A DNA stretch of 54,068 bases from an uncultured Anaerolineae bacterium (GTDB lineage: Bacteria; Chloroflexota; Anaerolineae; Aggregatilineales; Phototrophicaceae), in NCBI GenBank assembly GCA_937944445.1, contig CALDYP010000025.1, positions 1-54,068 of the forward strand. Reading direction: 5' to 3'. The notes under the pieces were generated by a model. It made no database searches. It worked only from the letters and a program-made list of their open reading frames with translations, and was not told the origin of the DNA. A program made the position numbers and the translations under genes. Below, in pieces: positions 1-8,379 of this stretch (positions are counted from its first letter, which is position 1; every line of letters starts with the position of its first letter).

Positions 1-3000
1 ATCGTCGTGAACGGGCTGCCCGCCTGCTCGGTGATCGTGTAGTTGGCGTTCCCCAACACCAGCGCTTCAAAGTTGCGGATCGTGTCGCTGCCGATCGTCG
101 TGTCCGTGTCCAGCGTCAGCGTCAGGTTGCCGCCGATGGCGCTGTAGTCGGCCGTGTCGATCCCGGCCCCGCCGTCGTAGGTGTTGGCCGCGCCGTCCAC
201 CTGCACCACCAGCACATCGTCCCCGCCGCCCAGCACGATGCTGGTGATGAAGCTGTCATCGACGACTGTCGCAAGCTCTGAGCCAGTGCCGGTCATCGTC
301 AAGCTAGCAAAGCTAAGGTAAGTATCGCCGCTGGTGGTGATTATCGCGGCGTCAACCATCACCGGCAGATTAAGCACATCGTTGTGCACCACGAGTGCGT
401 TCGTGCCTGTTCCGCCATTTACGAACATGTTGACGAGCGTTATGCCTTGGGCGATGAAGACATCATCGCCGTCTTCCAAGAAAACGAACGGCGTTGTAGA
501 GGTTGACGTAGCGGTGACGGTGTCATCGCCCGCGCCTGTGCGAAGGATGTTAATGCCACCCGCATCCAGCGTGATGCTGTCGTTACCGCCGCCGGTGATG
601 ATTTCTTCAATCGACGATAGAACGTCGAAGCCTGCCCCGTCGTTGAACGTGCTGATCGTGCCAACCGTGCCAACAACTGGCGCGTTGTTGGTATATTGGA
701 AGACGTCGTAGCCAGCGTCGCCAAAGAACAGATCGCTGACCCCGTCTAGCACCATCAGGAAGAGGTCATCTCCATCGCCGCCGCGGTAGCTGTCAGATCC
801 GCCGTCGGCAGCGGTCTCAATGAACGTGTCATTGCCCATGCCGCCGAACACAGTATCGCTGCCGAGGCCCCCGCGGATTTCATCGTCGCCTGAGCCACCG
901 AAGATGATGTCATTTCCAGCCCCACCCCAGATGGTGTCATCGCCATCACCACCCATGATGGAATCGTCGCCGTCGTTGCCGAAGATCAAGTCGTTGCCAG
1001 CGCTGCCGATGAGCGTGTCATTGCCTGAGCCGAGCAGCACCTCACGGATCGGCGAAAGCAGCGTCAGTTGAAGGTTGGTGTAAGCGGCTTGAGGGGTCGC
1101 CAAGCTCAAGTTGAGGTTCACCGGAGTTGTAATCAGGCTGAAGTCGAGTTGATCGTTCCCGCCGTTGCCGTCAATTTCGAGGTTGATCACGCTCGCCAGC
1201 GGTTGGAACGCGAACACGTCACGACCGCCCGTGCGCCCAACGATGCGCTCAAAGTTACGGATCGTGTCTGTGCCGATGTCGCCTGAGGTGCTCTCGACGA
1301 TCGCCACTTGGTTCTGTGGGCCGTCGACGATGGTGAAGATCAAGTCGCCCACGGCGAGGGGAACCGTCGCATAGGTGATGATGTCGAACCCCGCCAGCCC
1401 GTTGAAAATATCGTCGGATGGGCAGCTCGTGAGGTTGAGCGGGGCATCGCCCACAAGGTCGTTGCCATTGGTAAAGTTTAGGAAGACGGTCTCGGTTGCC
1501 GCGCCACAGCTCGGGTTGATGGGGGCCGTCAGCAGCACAAAGAGGTTCGTGAGGATTTCCTGCCATGTGCCCACGATCAGGCCGCTGAAATTGGCGGCTG
1601 AGGCGTTGTCAACCGTCAGCAAGTCGCTGGTGGTGGGCGTGATTTGAACGTAGCCCTGTGCCAGACCATCAAAGTTATACGTGTTGACGCCGCCGCCGCC
1701 GTCTATCTCCAGTGGATTGGTGATCAGAGACAAGCCGTTGTTGATCTGGAAGCTGTCGTTGCCGATCCCAGTTAGAATGGCTTCAGTCGTGTTAAAAGTG
1801 ACTGTGCCGTTGCTGTTGGTCAGGGTTCCAGCGTCCGCGTTGATCGTCACGGTGGTGGCCACGTCTTGCAGCGCAGCGTTGAGCGTGTCGCGCCCAGCGC
1901 CGCCCGTGACGACGTCAGTGCCGAACACCCCGGCGTTCACGTTGATAAGGTCGTTGCCCGCCCCGGCGTCGATCACGTTGTTGCCCGCCGACCCGGTGAT
2001 AATGTCGGCGAAGTTTGTGCCGATCAGGTCGCTCACGTTGGTGATGAGGTCATCCGCGAGGACGCCATCCAAGCGAATGGTGCGCCCGGCCAGCGCAGCG
2101 CTGAAGTCGACGAGGTTGATGCCGGTTCCGCCGTCGATCGTGTCGCTGCCGAAGCCTGCAAGGATCGTATCGTTGCCGCCCCCTGCCAAGATGAGGTCGT
2201 TGCCCTGCCCACCTGCTAGGATGTTGGCCTGATTGTCACCGGTGATCGTGTCGTTCCCCGAGCTGCCGATGACGTTCTCAAACCCCGACAGGACATCGAA
2301 CATCGTGCCGCCGTTCTTGGCAGCCGTGCCCGTCAACAGGTTGACGTTGACATCTGCCAGCAGCGCATAGGAAATGGTGTCGTTGCCCGCCCCGCCCATC
2401 AGCACATCGTCTGTCAGCACGCTGTCGAACAGCGCACAGTCTGCGCCGTTGCTCGGCGTTGAGAACACAAGGTCGTTGCCTGCCCCCGCGTCGATGTAAT
2501 CGCAGTTCTTGTTGACGCTGCTGCCTGTCAGCACATCGTCAAACGCCGAGCCGATCAACACGTTGATGCTGTCATTCAACAACGTGATGAACAGCGCGCC
2601 AAACGGATTTTGAGCGACGAGCGATGACAAGTTGAAGGTGACGCCGCTGGTCACTGCTGAGAAGTCGACAACGTCATCCCCCCACTGGCTGGACAGCTGG
2701 AACGTTCCAGCGGCCCCATTCAGAAACGTAAAGGTGTCGTTGCCGTCGCTGCTGAGCGGGCCAGTCTCATCCCCACCGGTGATCGTCGCGCTGCCCGGGC
2801 CATTGACCAGCACAAGGTCATTCCCCAAGCCCAGCGTGACGACGCTGCTGCCACCGAGCGGACTGCCGATGCGCACCTCATCGTTGCCTGCCCCGGCGTG
2901 GATGGTGTCATCGCCGCCGTTGCCAAACAGGATGTCATCACCATCCAACCCGAAGAGAACGTCATTGTCGGAACTGCCAGTGATTGTGTCGTTGAAATTG

Positions 3001-4391
3001 CTGCCGATGATGACTTCGATGTTAAACAGCACATCGCTGCCTTGAGATGCGCTGACTGCCGTGCCGCCGACAAGTGGGTTGCGGTGATTGGTGAGGTTGA
3101 TCACCACCCCATTCGGGCTGTCAGCATACGTGACAGTGTCGATTCCACCGCCGCCTTCAAGCGTGTCGTTGCCCGGGCCACCGCTCAACAGGTCATTGCC
3201 CGGCCCGCCATCGATGAAGTCGTTGCCCGGCCCGCCGAACAGTTCATCATCCCCCTCATCGCCAAAGATGATGTCGTCGCCGCCGTTGCCCAAGATCGTG
3301 TCGTTGCCCGGGCCGCCAGCCAGCCGATCATTGCCGGGTGAGCCGCTCAAGAAGTCGTCGCAGTCGGTGCTGGTGTAAATCACGGGTGAGGTAAAAAAGC
3401 GCACTTCCCCCACACCGCCAACGCATTCCTGCACCGGCGGCAGTTCCCCACGGTCGGGGCGGAAGATTTCTGTGCTGCTGGGGGCTTCCGTCGGTGGAGG
3501 CGGCAGGTTGATCTCGGTGCGACCGAATGTTGGGCTTTCGCGCACGCACTCAGGACGATTGGGCGCAGTCGTGCAGTCTTGGCGCGTTACGAGACGGATC
3601 GGATCAGACCCTGCACCGACTGTAAAGTAATAGTCGAAATAGAAAAAGTTCCCCACGTTGAACAACGGCAGTGGGATGTCTTCTGTGACGATGGTGCTCT
3701 CTTCAGGGGTTGGCCGAATGTTGACGAAATAGACCTGTCTGCCATCGCGGTTGAACCACAAGAACGTATCAGAAGGGTTGAAGCGTTCGGTTATGTCTGG
3801 CAGCTCTGCCAGCGTCCCGCGCGACGCAAACACCACCGGGCGCTGATCATAGTACGGCACATCCAACACCTCGACCAGCACGCGCAGACCTTCTTCGTTG
3901 TCACGCCCAGCCACCATGAAGGCGCGGCTGGGCAGCAGCGGATTGAGGTCGTCAAGCAGCGTCAAGTCTTGGTTGAGCGGCTCCCCTTCGAACAGCATCA
4001 CCCGCGCAAGGCCGCCCTCCCCACCGGCGCGCTCAACTCGAAAGGTGTACAGATCGTTGCCAGTCGCGTTGATTTGGAAGAACGTGATGTAGGGTTGATC
4101 GGGCGGCGTTTGCCCCACACCGATCTGTGTGCCAGCAGCGTTGAAAACCCTCAATCGTGGGCGAACCAGCGCATCCAACCCGTAGACCACAATCGTGACG
4201 CGCTCACCACGCAGCGTGGCAAAGGCGTACTCTTTCGAGTCCACTGCTGACAAGTTGGCATCATCCGATTCGAAGTAGTAAAGGTACGTAAAATCTTCTT
4301 GCGCTTGCGAGGAAAAACCCAACACGAACAACACGCCCAATAGCACAAGGACGGCGATAACACGGGGTGTTGGTGATGGCAAGCGCGTCAC
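1..4391 (-). CDS. Large secreted RTX-type calcium-binding repeat protein (C-terminus outside window)
   Basis: The frame is open from a GTG at 4391 to the window edge, giving at least 1463 residues; the stop lies outside. In-frame TAA at 4400-4398 bounds the start, and AAGG lies about 10 nt upstream. Residues 1-30 form a Sec signal peptide: basic start, hydrophobic run (VIAVLVLLGVLFVLG), likely cleavage after SSQA. Residues 32-330 form a beta-rich region, the first part of which resembles a pre-peptidase C-terminal type domain. Glycine/aspartate nonapeptides of RTX type (GGPGNDTIL, GGPGNDFID, GGPGNDLLS) begin near residue 340. They recur in blocks near residues 340-410, 480-500, 720-750 and 1120-1195, alternating with RTX-associated modules (IDTVTYADS, IEVIIGS.FNDTITGS). 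Such repeats fold into Ca2+-loaded parallel beta rolls outside the cell. The role (adhesion, matrix or enzyme scaffold) cannot be read here. No type I secretion genes lie in the window. Confidence 0.9.
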   Translation of the reverse strand, partial: MTRLPSPTPRVIAVLVLLGVLFVLGFSSQAQEDFTYLYYFESDDANLSAVDSKEYAFATLRGERVTIVVYGLDALVRPRLRVFNAAGTQIGVGQTPPDQPYITFFQINATGNDLYTFRVERAGGEGGLARVMLFEGEPLNQDLTLLDDLNPLLPSRAFMVAGRDNEEGLRVLVEVLDVPYYDQRPVVFASRGTLAELPDITERFNPSDTFLWFNRDGRQVYFVNIRPTPEESTIVTEDIPLPLFNVGNFFYFDYYFTVGAGSDPIRLVTRQDCTTAPNRPECVRESPTFGRTEINLPPPPTEAPSSTEIFRPDRGELPPVQECVGGVGEVRFFTSPVIYTSTDCDDFLSGSPGNDRLAGGPGNDTILGNGGDDIIFGDEGDDELFGGPGNDFIDGGPGNDLLSGGPGNDTLEGGGGIDTVTYADSPNGVVINLTNHRNPLVGGTAVSASQGSDVLFNIEVIIGSNFNDTITGSSDNDVLFGLDGDDILFGNGGDDTIHAGAGNDEVRIGSPLGGSSVVTLGLGNDLVLVNGPGSATITGGDETGPLSSDGNDTFTFLNGAAGTFQLSSQWGDDVVDFSAVTSGVTFNLSSLVAQNPFGALFITLLNDSINVLIGSAFDDVLTGSSVNKNCDYIDAGAGNDLVFSTPSNGADCALFDSVLTDDVLMGGAGNDTISYALLADVNVNLLTGTAAKNGGTMFDVLSGFENVIGSSGNDTITGDNQANILAGGQGNDLILAGGGNDTILAGFGSDTIDGGTGINLVDFSAALAGRTIRLDGVLADDLITNVSDLIGTNFADIITGSAGNNVIDAGAGNDLINVNAGVFGTDVVTGGAGRDTLNAALQDVATTVTINADAGTLTNSNGTVTFNTTEAILTGIGNDSFQINNGLSLITNPLEIDGGGGVNTYNFDGLAQGYVQITPTTSDLLTVDNASAANFSGLIVGTWQEILTNLFVLLTAPINPSCGAATETVFLNFTNGNDLVGDAPLNLTSCPSDDIFNGLAGFDIITYATVPLAVGDLIFTIVDGPQNQVAIVESTSGDIGTDTIRNFERIVGRTGGRDVFAFQPLASVINLEIDGNGGNDQLDFSLITTPVNLNLSLATPQAAYTNLQLTLLSPIREVLLGSGNDTLIGSAGNDLIFGNDGDDSIMGGDGDDTIWGGAGNDIIFGGSGDDEIRGGLGSDTVFGGMGNDTFIETAADGGSDSYRGGDGDDLFLMVLDGVSDLFFGDAGYDVFQYTNNAPVVGTVGTISTFNDGAGFDVLSSIEEIITGGGNDSITLDAGGINILRTGAGDDTVTATSTSTTPFVFLEDGDDVFIAQGITLVNMFVNGGTGTNALVVHNDVLNLPVMVDAAIITTSGDTYLSFASLTMTGTGSELATVVDDSFITSIVLGGGDDVLVVQVDGAANTYDGGAGIDTADYSAIGGNLTLTLDTDTTIGSDTIRNFEALVLGNANYTITEQAGSPFTT

Positions 4392-4452
4392 ACTACATTA
4401 CCTTAATTGTCCCTTTCGCAATGATACTTCATTTTTTCTATTTCGTAGAGCT

Positions 4453-4469
4453 TTTGTAATGATTACAAA
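4453..4469. promoter_or_regulatory. Perfect 17-bp palindrome upstream of the RTX gene
   Basis: TTTGTAATGATTACAAA is an 8-bp inverted repeat around a single base, in the 131-bp gap between the RTX gene (start 4391) and the upstream dehydrogenase (stop 4523). The one-base centre and missing T-run make a transcription-factor operator more likely than a terminator. Its core TGTAA-N3-TTACA recurs upstream of the binding-protein gene at 28708. No regulator for it is identified. Confidence 0.5.
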
Positions 4470-4522
4470 CAAAAGTCGTGAGATACCGACAAAGCGCACA
4501 GCTCAGAGCCGTCAGAAGGCAG

Positions 4523-5521
4523 TCAACCTTCAAGCGGCACGGGCTGCCCTGTTTCAATTGAGCGGTAGGCGGCTTCCACAATCCGCACAGCGCGCAATCC
4601 ATCTTCACCTGTGACCTTAGGCTGACGCTTGTCTTGAATGGACGCCACGAATTCATCGATCATCGCTTGGTTGGCGTCGCTGCCCCAGTAAGTGTAAATT
4701 GGGCGTTGCCGCGTGTGTTGGTAAACGGTCATGACTTGTTTGAAGGCGTTAGCAGTGACAACGCCCTTCTCACCGATCAAGTCCAGCGCCAACCCGCCCC
4801 ACGTCGGGTAGTACGGCGGCTTGCTCCAGCTGCAATCGATGGTTGCGAACGCGCCTTGAGCGTAGGTGAGCATGACGAGGCCGCCGGTTTCCACCTCGGC
4901 TTCATCGGCGTAGAGGATGCGATTGGCCACAGCGTAGACCTCCGTGACCGCGTCGTCGAGATACCACGCGAGCACGTCGGCCAGATGGACAACGTGATCG
5001 CTGACCGCGCCGCCGCCCGCCAAAACGGGATCTACAAACCATGCCCGATGATGCTTGGGGCACTCCCCTTGATTGGTGCTGTTGCAGGCGTAGACCCGCC
5101 CCAGCCCATCAGCCTCAAGGAAGCGCTTCACCTCCAGCAGCGGCGCGCTAAACCGCATCGGGAAGGCGGTCATCAGGTTGACGCCCGCCGAACGACACAC
5201 CTGCACGATCTGCTCAGCGTCGCTAACCGTCGTCGCTAGCGGCTTCTCGCATAGAATGTGCACCCCCTTCTGAGCGGCGAGCTGCGCCATCTCCAGATGG
5301 CGGCTGTTCTCAGAGCAGATCACGACCGCATCTAGGTTCTGTTCCAGAAGTTCTTCATAGGTGTCAAAAAACGAGAGATTGTATTGTTCTGCAAAGCGGT
5401 GGCCACGTTCAGCGTCGTCATCGGCAAACCCAACGAGATCAACCAATGGGTTGGCTCGAAGATTGTGCACATACGCCTCGGCGTGAAGATGAGCAAAGCT
5501 CATGATTCCGACACGTATCAT
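4523..5521 (-). CDS. Gfo/Idh/MocA family NAD(P)-dependent oxidoreductase
   Basis: 332 residues, the normal length for this family of sugar, inositol and sugar-amine dehydrogenases. An N-terminal Rossmann fold (RVGIMSFAHLHAEAY) is followed by the family hallmark CEKPLA near residue 95. The C-terminal alpha/beta domain carries the conserved His region (GGAVSDHVVHLADVLAWYL). The first glycine motif is atypical (GIMSFAH instead of GxGxxG), as in some family subgroups. Its ATG overlaps the stop of the next dehydrogenase by 4 nt (ATGA), so the two are translationally coupled. Substrate is unknown; the pair probably act on one sugar or polyol route. Confidence 0.88.
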   Translation of the reverse strand: MIRVGIMSFAHLHAEAYVHNLRANPLVDLVGFADDDAERGHRFAEQYNLSFFDTYEELLEQNLDAVVICSENSRHLEMAQLAAQKGVHILCEKPLATTVSDAEQIVQVCRSAGVNLMTAFPMRFSAPLLEVKRFLEADGLGRVYACNSTNQGECPKHHRAWFVDPVLAGGGAVSDHVVHLADVLAWYLDDAVTEVYAVANRILYADEAEVETGGLVMLTYAQGAFATIDCSWSKPPYYPTWGGLALDLIGEKGVVTANAFKQVMTVYQHTRQRPIYTYWGSDANQAMIDEFVASIQDKRQPKVTGEDGLRAVRIVEAAYRSIETGQPVPLEG

Positions 5522-6537
5522 CGCCTAACCACTCCCTGCTTGACGTGCTCAACCATAACAGGTTTTCCTGACCGAGCGCTCTCAATGGCCGCTTGCGCAA
5601 TACAAACTGCTTCAAACCCGTCTTCGGCTGTGATGCGTTCTTGCGCTGCACGACCAGACAACACGTCGTAGAAGTGCCGCAGCTGCACAGCGTAGGGGTC
5701 TTCTGCTAATGGGCTGGTGGGCACAGCGATGGTTGGCATATCTTCAGCGGTCTGGTGTAAGTAGAACCCAAGCGGTGTGCTGCTTGCCGCAGGATGCTCA
5801 ATCAGCCCGTGTGACCCAGCAATCTCAAGGCTCGTGCGGAACATCGGGGGCGGATACGCCCAGCCCCCTTCGACGTGAGTGATCGCGCCCGATGCGTGCG
5901 TCAAGATCGCCAGTGCGTAGTCGGCTGGCGCGTCAGCAAATCGGTTGGCGATGTTTTTGGCATACACAGAGACCACATCCCCTGCCAGCCAGCGCGCATA
6001 GTCAAAGTCATGGATCATCAGATCTAGCATCATTCCGCCGCTCTTGCTGACGTCGTGAAACCAGCTATCCACTTTGCCACGCGAGGGTTTAAAGCTGCAC
6101 CGCGTCAAGCGCACCACCGCGACTGTGCCTATCTGCCCCTGCTCTACGATCGATTTGGCCTGCGCGTATTCTGGAAAGAAGCGCACCACATGCCCCACTA
6201 GCAGCTTGACGCCCATCTGAGACGCAGTATCGACGATCTCACGCGCTGTTGCTGCGTTTAAAGCCAGCGGCTTCTCACAGACGATGTGCTTGCCAGCTTT
6301 CGCTGCCGCCACCGCCATCTCACGGTGTAGATACGTAGGCGTACAAATATCGACCACATCGACAGCGTTCAACAATTCGTCAAATGATGCATACGCTGAC
6401 GTGTTGAACTGCGTCGCTAGTGCCTGTGCTCTGTCATGATCCAGAGACGTTATGCCGGCAATGGTCACGGGCAGCCTGCTCCACGCCTGCGCGTGGACGC
6501 TGCCCATGAACCCGCTGCCTACAATCCCAATTCGCAT
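5518..6537 (-). CDS. Gfo/Idh/MocA family NAD(P)-dependent oxidoreductase
   Basis: 339 residues. The Rossmann GxGxxG is intact (GIVGSGFMGSVHAQAW, residues 4-19), CEKPLAL is present, and the catalytic-domain stretch is GGMMLDLMIHDFDYARWL. It resembles inositol 2-dehydrogenase-like members, which oxidise cyclic polyols or sugars with NAD(P). It starts 25 nt after glpD and overlaps the following paralogue by 4 nt, suggesting one transcript of three dehydrogenases. The two paralogues are clearly diverged from each other, so they probably differ in substrate. The exact reaction cannot be assigned. Confidence 0.9.
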   Translation of the reverse strand: MRIGIVGSGFMGSVHAQAWSRLPVTIAGITSLDHDRAQALATQFNTSAYASFDELLNAVDVVDICTPTYLHREMAVAAAKAGKHIVCEKPLALNAATAREIVDTASQMGVKLLVGHVVRFFPEYAQAKSIVEQGQIGTVAVVRLTRCSFKPSRGKVDSWFHDVSKSGGMMLDLMIHDFDYARWLAGDVVSVYAKNIANRFADAPADYALAILTHASGAITHVEGGWAYPPPMFRTSLEIAGSHGLIEHPAASSTPLGFYLHQTAEDMPTIAVPTSPLAEDPYAVQLRHFYDVLSGRAAQERITAEDGFEAVCIAQAAIESARSGKPVMVEHVKQGVVRR

Positions 6538-6562
6538 AGGCGCGTTTTTCCTGTGTGCGATG

Positions 6563-8278
6563 TTAGGCGCTCGCTGCGGCTTCTGCTGGCAGGCTCACGC
6601 CGTGCTTTTCCGCTAGCACAGACAGCGTGTGTTGAATCTCCTGCTCGAGGCGGGCTTCATCCCAGCCCAACACGGGGGCAATCAGCGCGCCAATTTCCCT
6701 GACCAGCGCCGGCGAGTGGAACCCGAGCATAGCCAGCGCTGAACGCCGCAGCAGGATGTCGTCGATGTGGCATACTGCCTCATGCTGAGCGATAAAGACG
6801 ATCTCACGCTGAGTGTAGTGTGGCGCGTGCGTCAGCGGTTGGTCGTTCCCCTCGCTCATGAACCGCGCGACTGCCTCAGCATAAGTTCCATAGCGGTCGA
6901 GCAGCGCCGACAAGTGGGCCAGCTCCAGCTCAGTCTCCTTGCGCAGTCGTTCTAGCCAATCTTGCCGCTCCTTCTCATCCTTCGGGAAGCCCTTGCCGCC
7001 ACCAATCGGCAGGCCGGCCGTGTCCACCTTGCGCGCTTGCTTTAAATCTTTGAGCACCCGATCCGTGGCTTGCTCACTGAAGGCGCGGAAGGTCGTCCAC
7101 TTGCCGCCAATCAGCGAATGAATCGGGAAGTGGAACGCGGCGCTGGGTTCAATCGACTGAATGCTGTGGTCACGACTGATTGCGCCAGTACGCTTATCTT
7201 TCGAGGTTGGCAAGGGTCGCACGCCAGAGAAGCGGAAGACGATCTGGCTGCTGTCGACGTGAATCGTCGGAAAGACACGCCTGACTTGGCTTAGGATGTA
7301 CTCTTCTTCGGCTGGTTCACAAACCGCTTGGTCGGGGTCATCGATGCGAATGTCAGTTGTGCCCAGCATGACCTTGCCCAAGTAAGGCAGAATCAAGAGG
7401 ATACGGCCATCGTCACTCTCGAAGAAGATTTCGCTGTTGGCAGCCGCCTCGAGCAATTCTGGGTTGTCAAGGATGAGATGGCTGCCTTTGGTTCCCCCGA
7501 TGAACTTGGTTTCATGACCCATCGCACGATTGACAAAATCAATCCACGGGCCAGCAGCGTTCACCACAACTTTAGGCTTTACTGTGATCTCTTCGTTCGT
7601 CAACAGGTCACGAATGGTAACTGAGTCAGCATCGGCTCCTTCTACGCTGGCGTAGTTCAACGCCCACGCCTTGTCAGACGCGGCGTGAGCATCGTTCAGC
7701 ATGTCTAAGCACAAGCGCTCAGGGTACGGCATGAAACCGTCATAATAAGTCGCGGCTGAAACGATTTTGGGGTTCATCTTGGGGTAGTTTTTCAGCGCCG
7801 CAGTGCGATTTAAGAACCGATGGAACGGCATCGATTGCTGCGGGCCGGTGAACTTGTCGTACATGATCAGGCCTAGTTTGATCACGATTGCGCCGCGTTC
7901 TTGGGGCTTTTCAAGCAGGCCTAAGAATTTGAACGGCGCATTGAACAACCCGGAGAACCACTTGAACATTGGGATGGTCGTCGGGAGCGGCTTGGCGTAA
8001 TGCGGCGCGTTCTTCAACAGCAAGTTGCGTTCATGCAGCGCCTCGCGCACCAGCCTGAACTCACCGTTCTCCAAGTAGCGGATGCCGCCGTGCAGCATGT
8101 GCGAGGACGCCGCACTGGCCCCACTAGAAAAGTCGGATTTGTCCACGATCAGCACAGACAGCCCTTGCAGCACAAGATCGCGGAACGTGCCGATGCCGTT
8201 CACACCCGCGCCGATGATGAGAACATCAACTTCTGGCGTTTGCTTCAGTTGAGAGATGACTTGCTCGCGTTTAAACAT
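6563..8278 (-). CDS. glpD: Glycerol-3-phosphate dehydrogenase, FAD-dependent
   Basis: 571 residues. Oxidises sn-glycerol 3-phosphate to dihydroxyacetone phosphate at the membrane, passing electrons to quinone. The FAD-binding GAGVNG motif is at residues 23-28, followed by family signatures FSSGASAASSHMLHGGIRYLE and GPWIDFVNR, the strand near FIGGTKGSHLIL, and RFSGVRPLP. The C-terminal helical domain (from about residue 430) is the DAO_C type. Purine-rich AAGGGA lies upstream of the ATG. No glpK or glpF is nearby; the downstream genes are two polyol-type dehydrogenases, so the operon may feed reduced or phosphorylated polyols into glycolysis. Confidence 0.93.
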   Translation of the reverse strand: MFKREQVISQLKQTPEVDVLIIGAGVNGIGTFRDLVLQGLSVLIVDKSDFSSGASAASSHMLHGGIRYLENGEFRLVREALHERNLLLKNAPHYAKPLPTTIPMFKWFSGLFNAPFKFLGLLEKPQERGAIVIKLGLIMYDKFTGPQQSMPFHRFLNRTAALKNYPKMNPKIVSAATYYDGFMPYPERLCLDMLNDAHAASDKAWALNYASVEGADADSVTIRDLLTNEEITVKPKVVVNAAGPWIDFVNRAMGHETKFIGGTKGSHLILDNPELLEAAANSEIFFESDDGRILLILPYLGKVMLGTTDIRIDDPDQAVCEPAEEEYILSQVRRVFPTIHVDSSQIVFRFSGVRPLPTSKDKRTGAISRDHSIQSIEPSAAFHFPIHSLIGGKWTTFRAFSEQATDRVLKDLKQARKVDTAGLPIGGGKGFPKDEKERQDWLERLRKETELELAHLSALLDRYGTYAEAVARFMSEGNDQPLTHAPHYTQREIVFIAQHEAVCHIDDILLRRSALAMLGFHSPALVREIGALIAPVLGWDEARLEQEIQHTLSVLAEKHGVSLPAEAAASA

Positions 8279-8311
8279 CTTTTTTTCCCTTGCTTAGCAA
8301 CATTTATATAG

Positions 8312-8317
8312 ATTATA
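8312..8317 (-). promoter_or_regulatory. Probable -10 box of the glpD operon promoter
   Basis: On the minus strand a perfect TATAAT lies 34 nt upstream of the glpD ATG, in the AT-rich part of the 101-bp gap before the gene. No convincing -35 hexamer is found at 16-18 bp, so an activator or weak promoter is possible. Confidence 0.4.
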
Positions 8318-8379
8318 CCCTATTCTGGCCGCATAAGGGCTGCGATCCGTTGATCACCCAAACATTGGTTGAATGGGGT

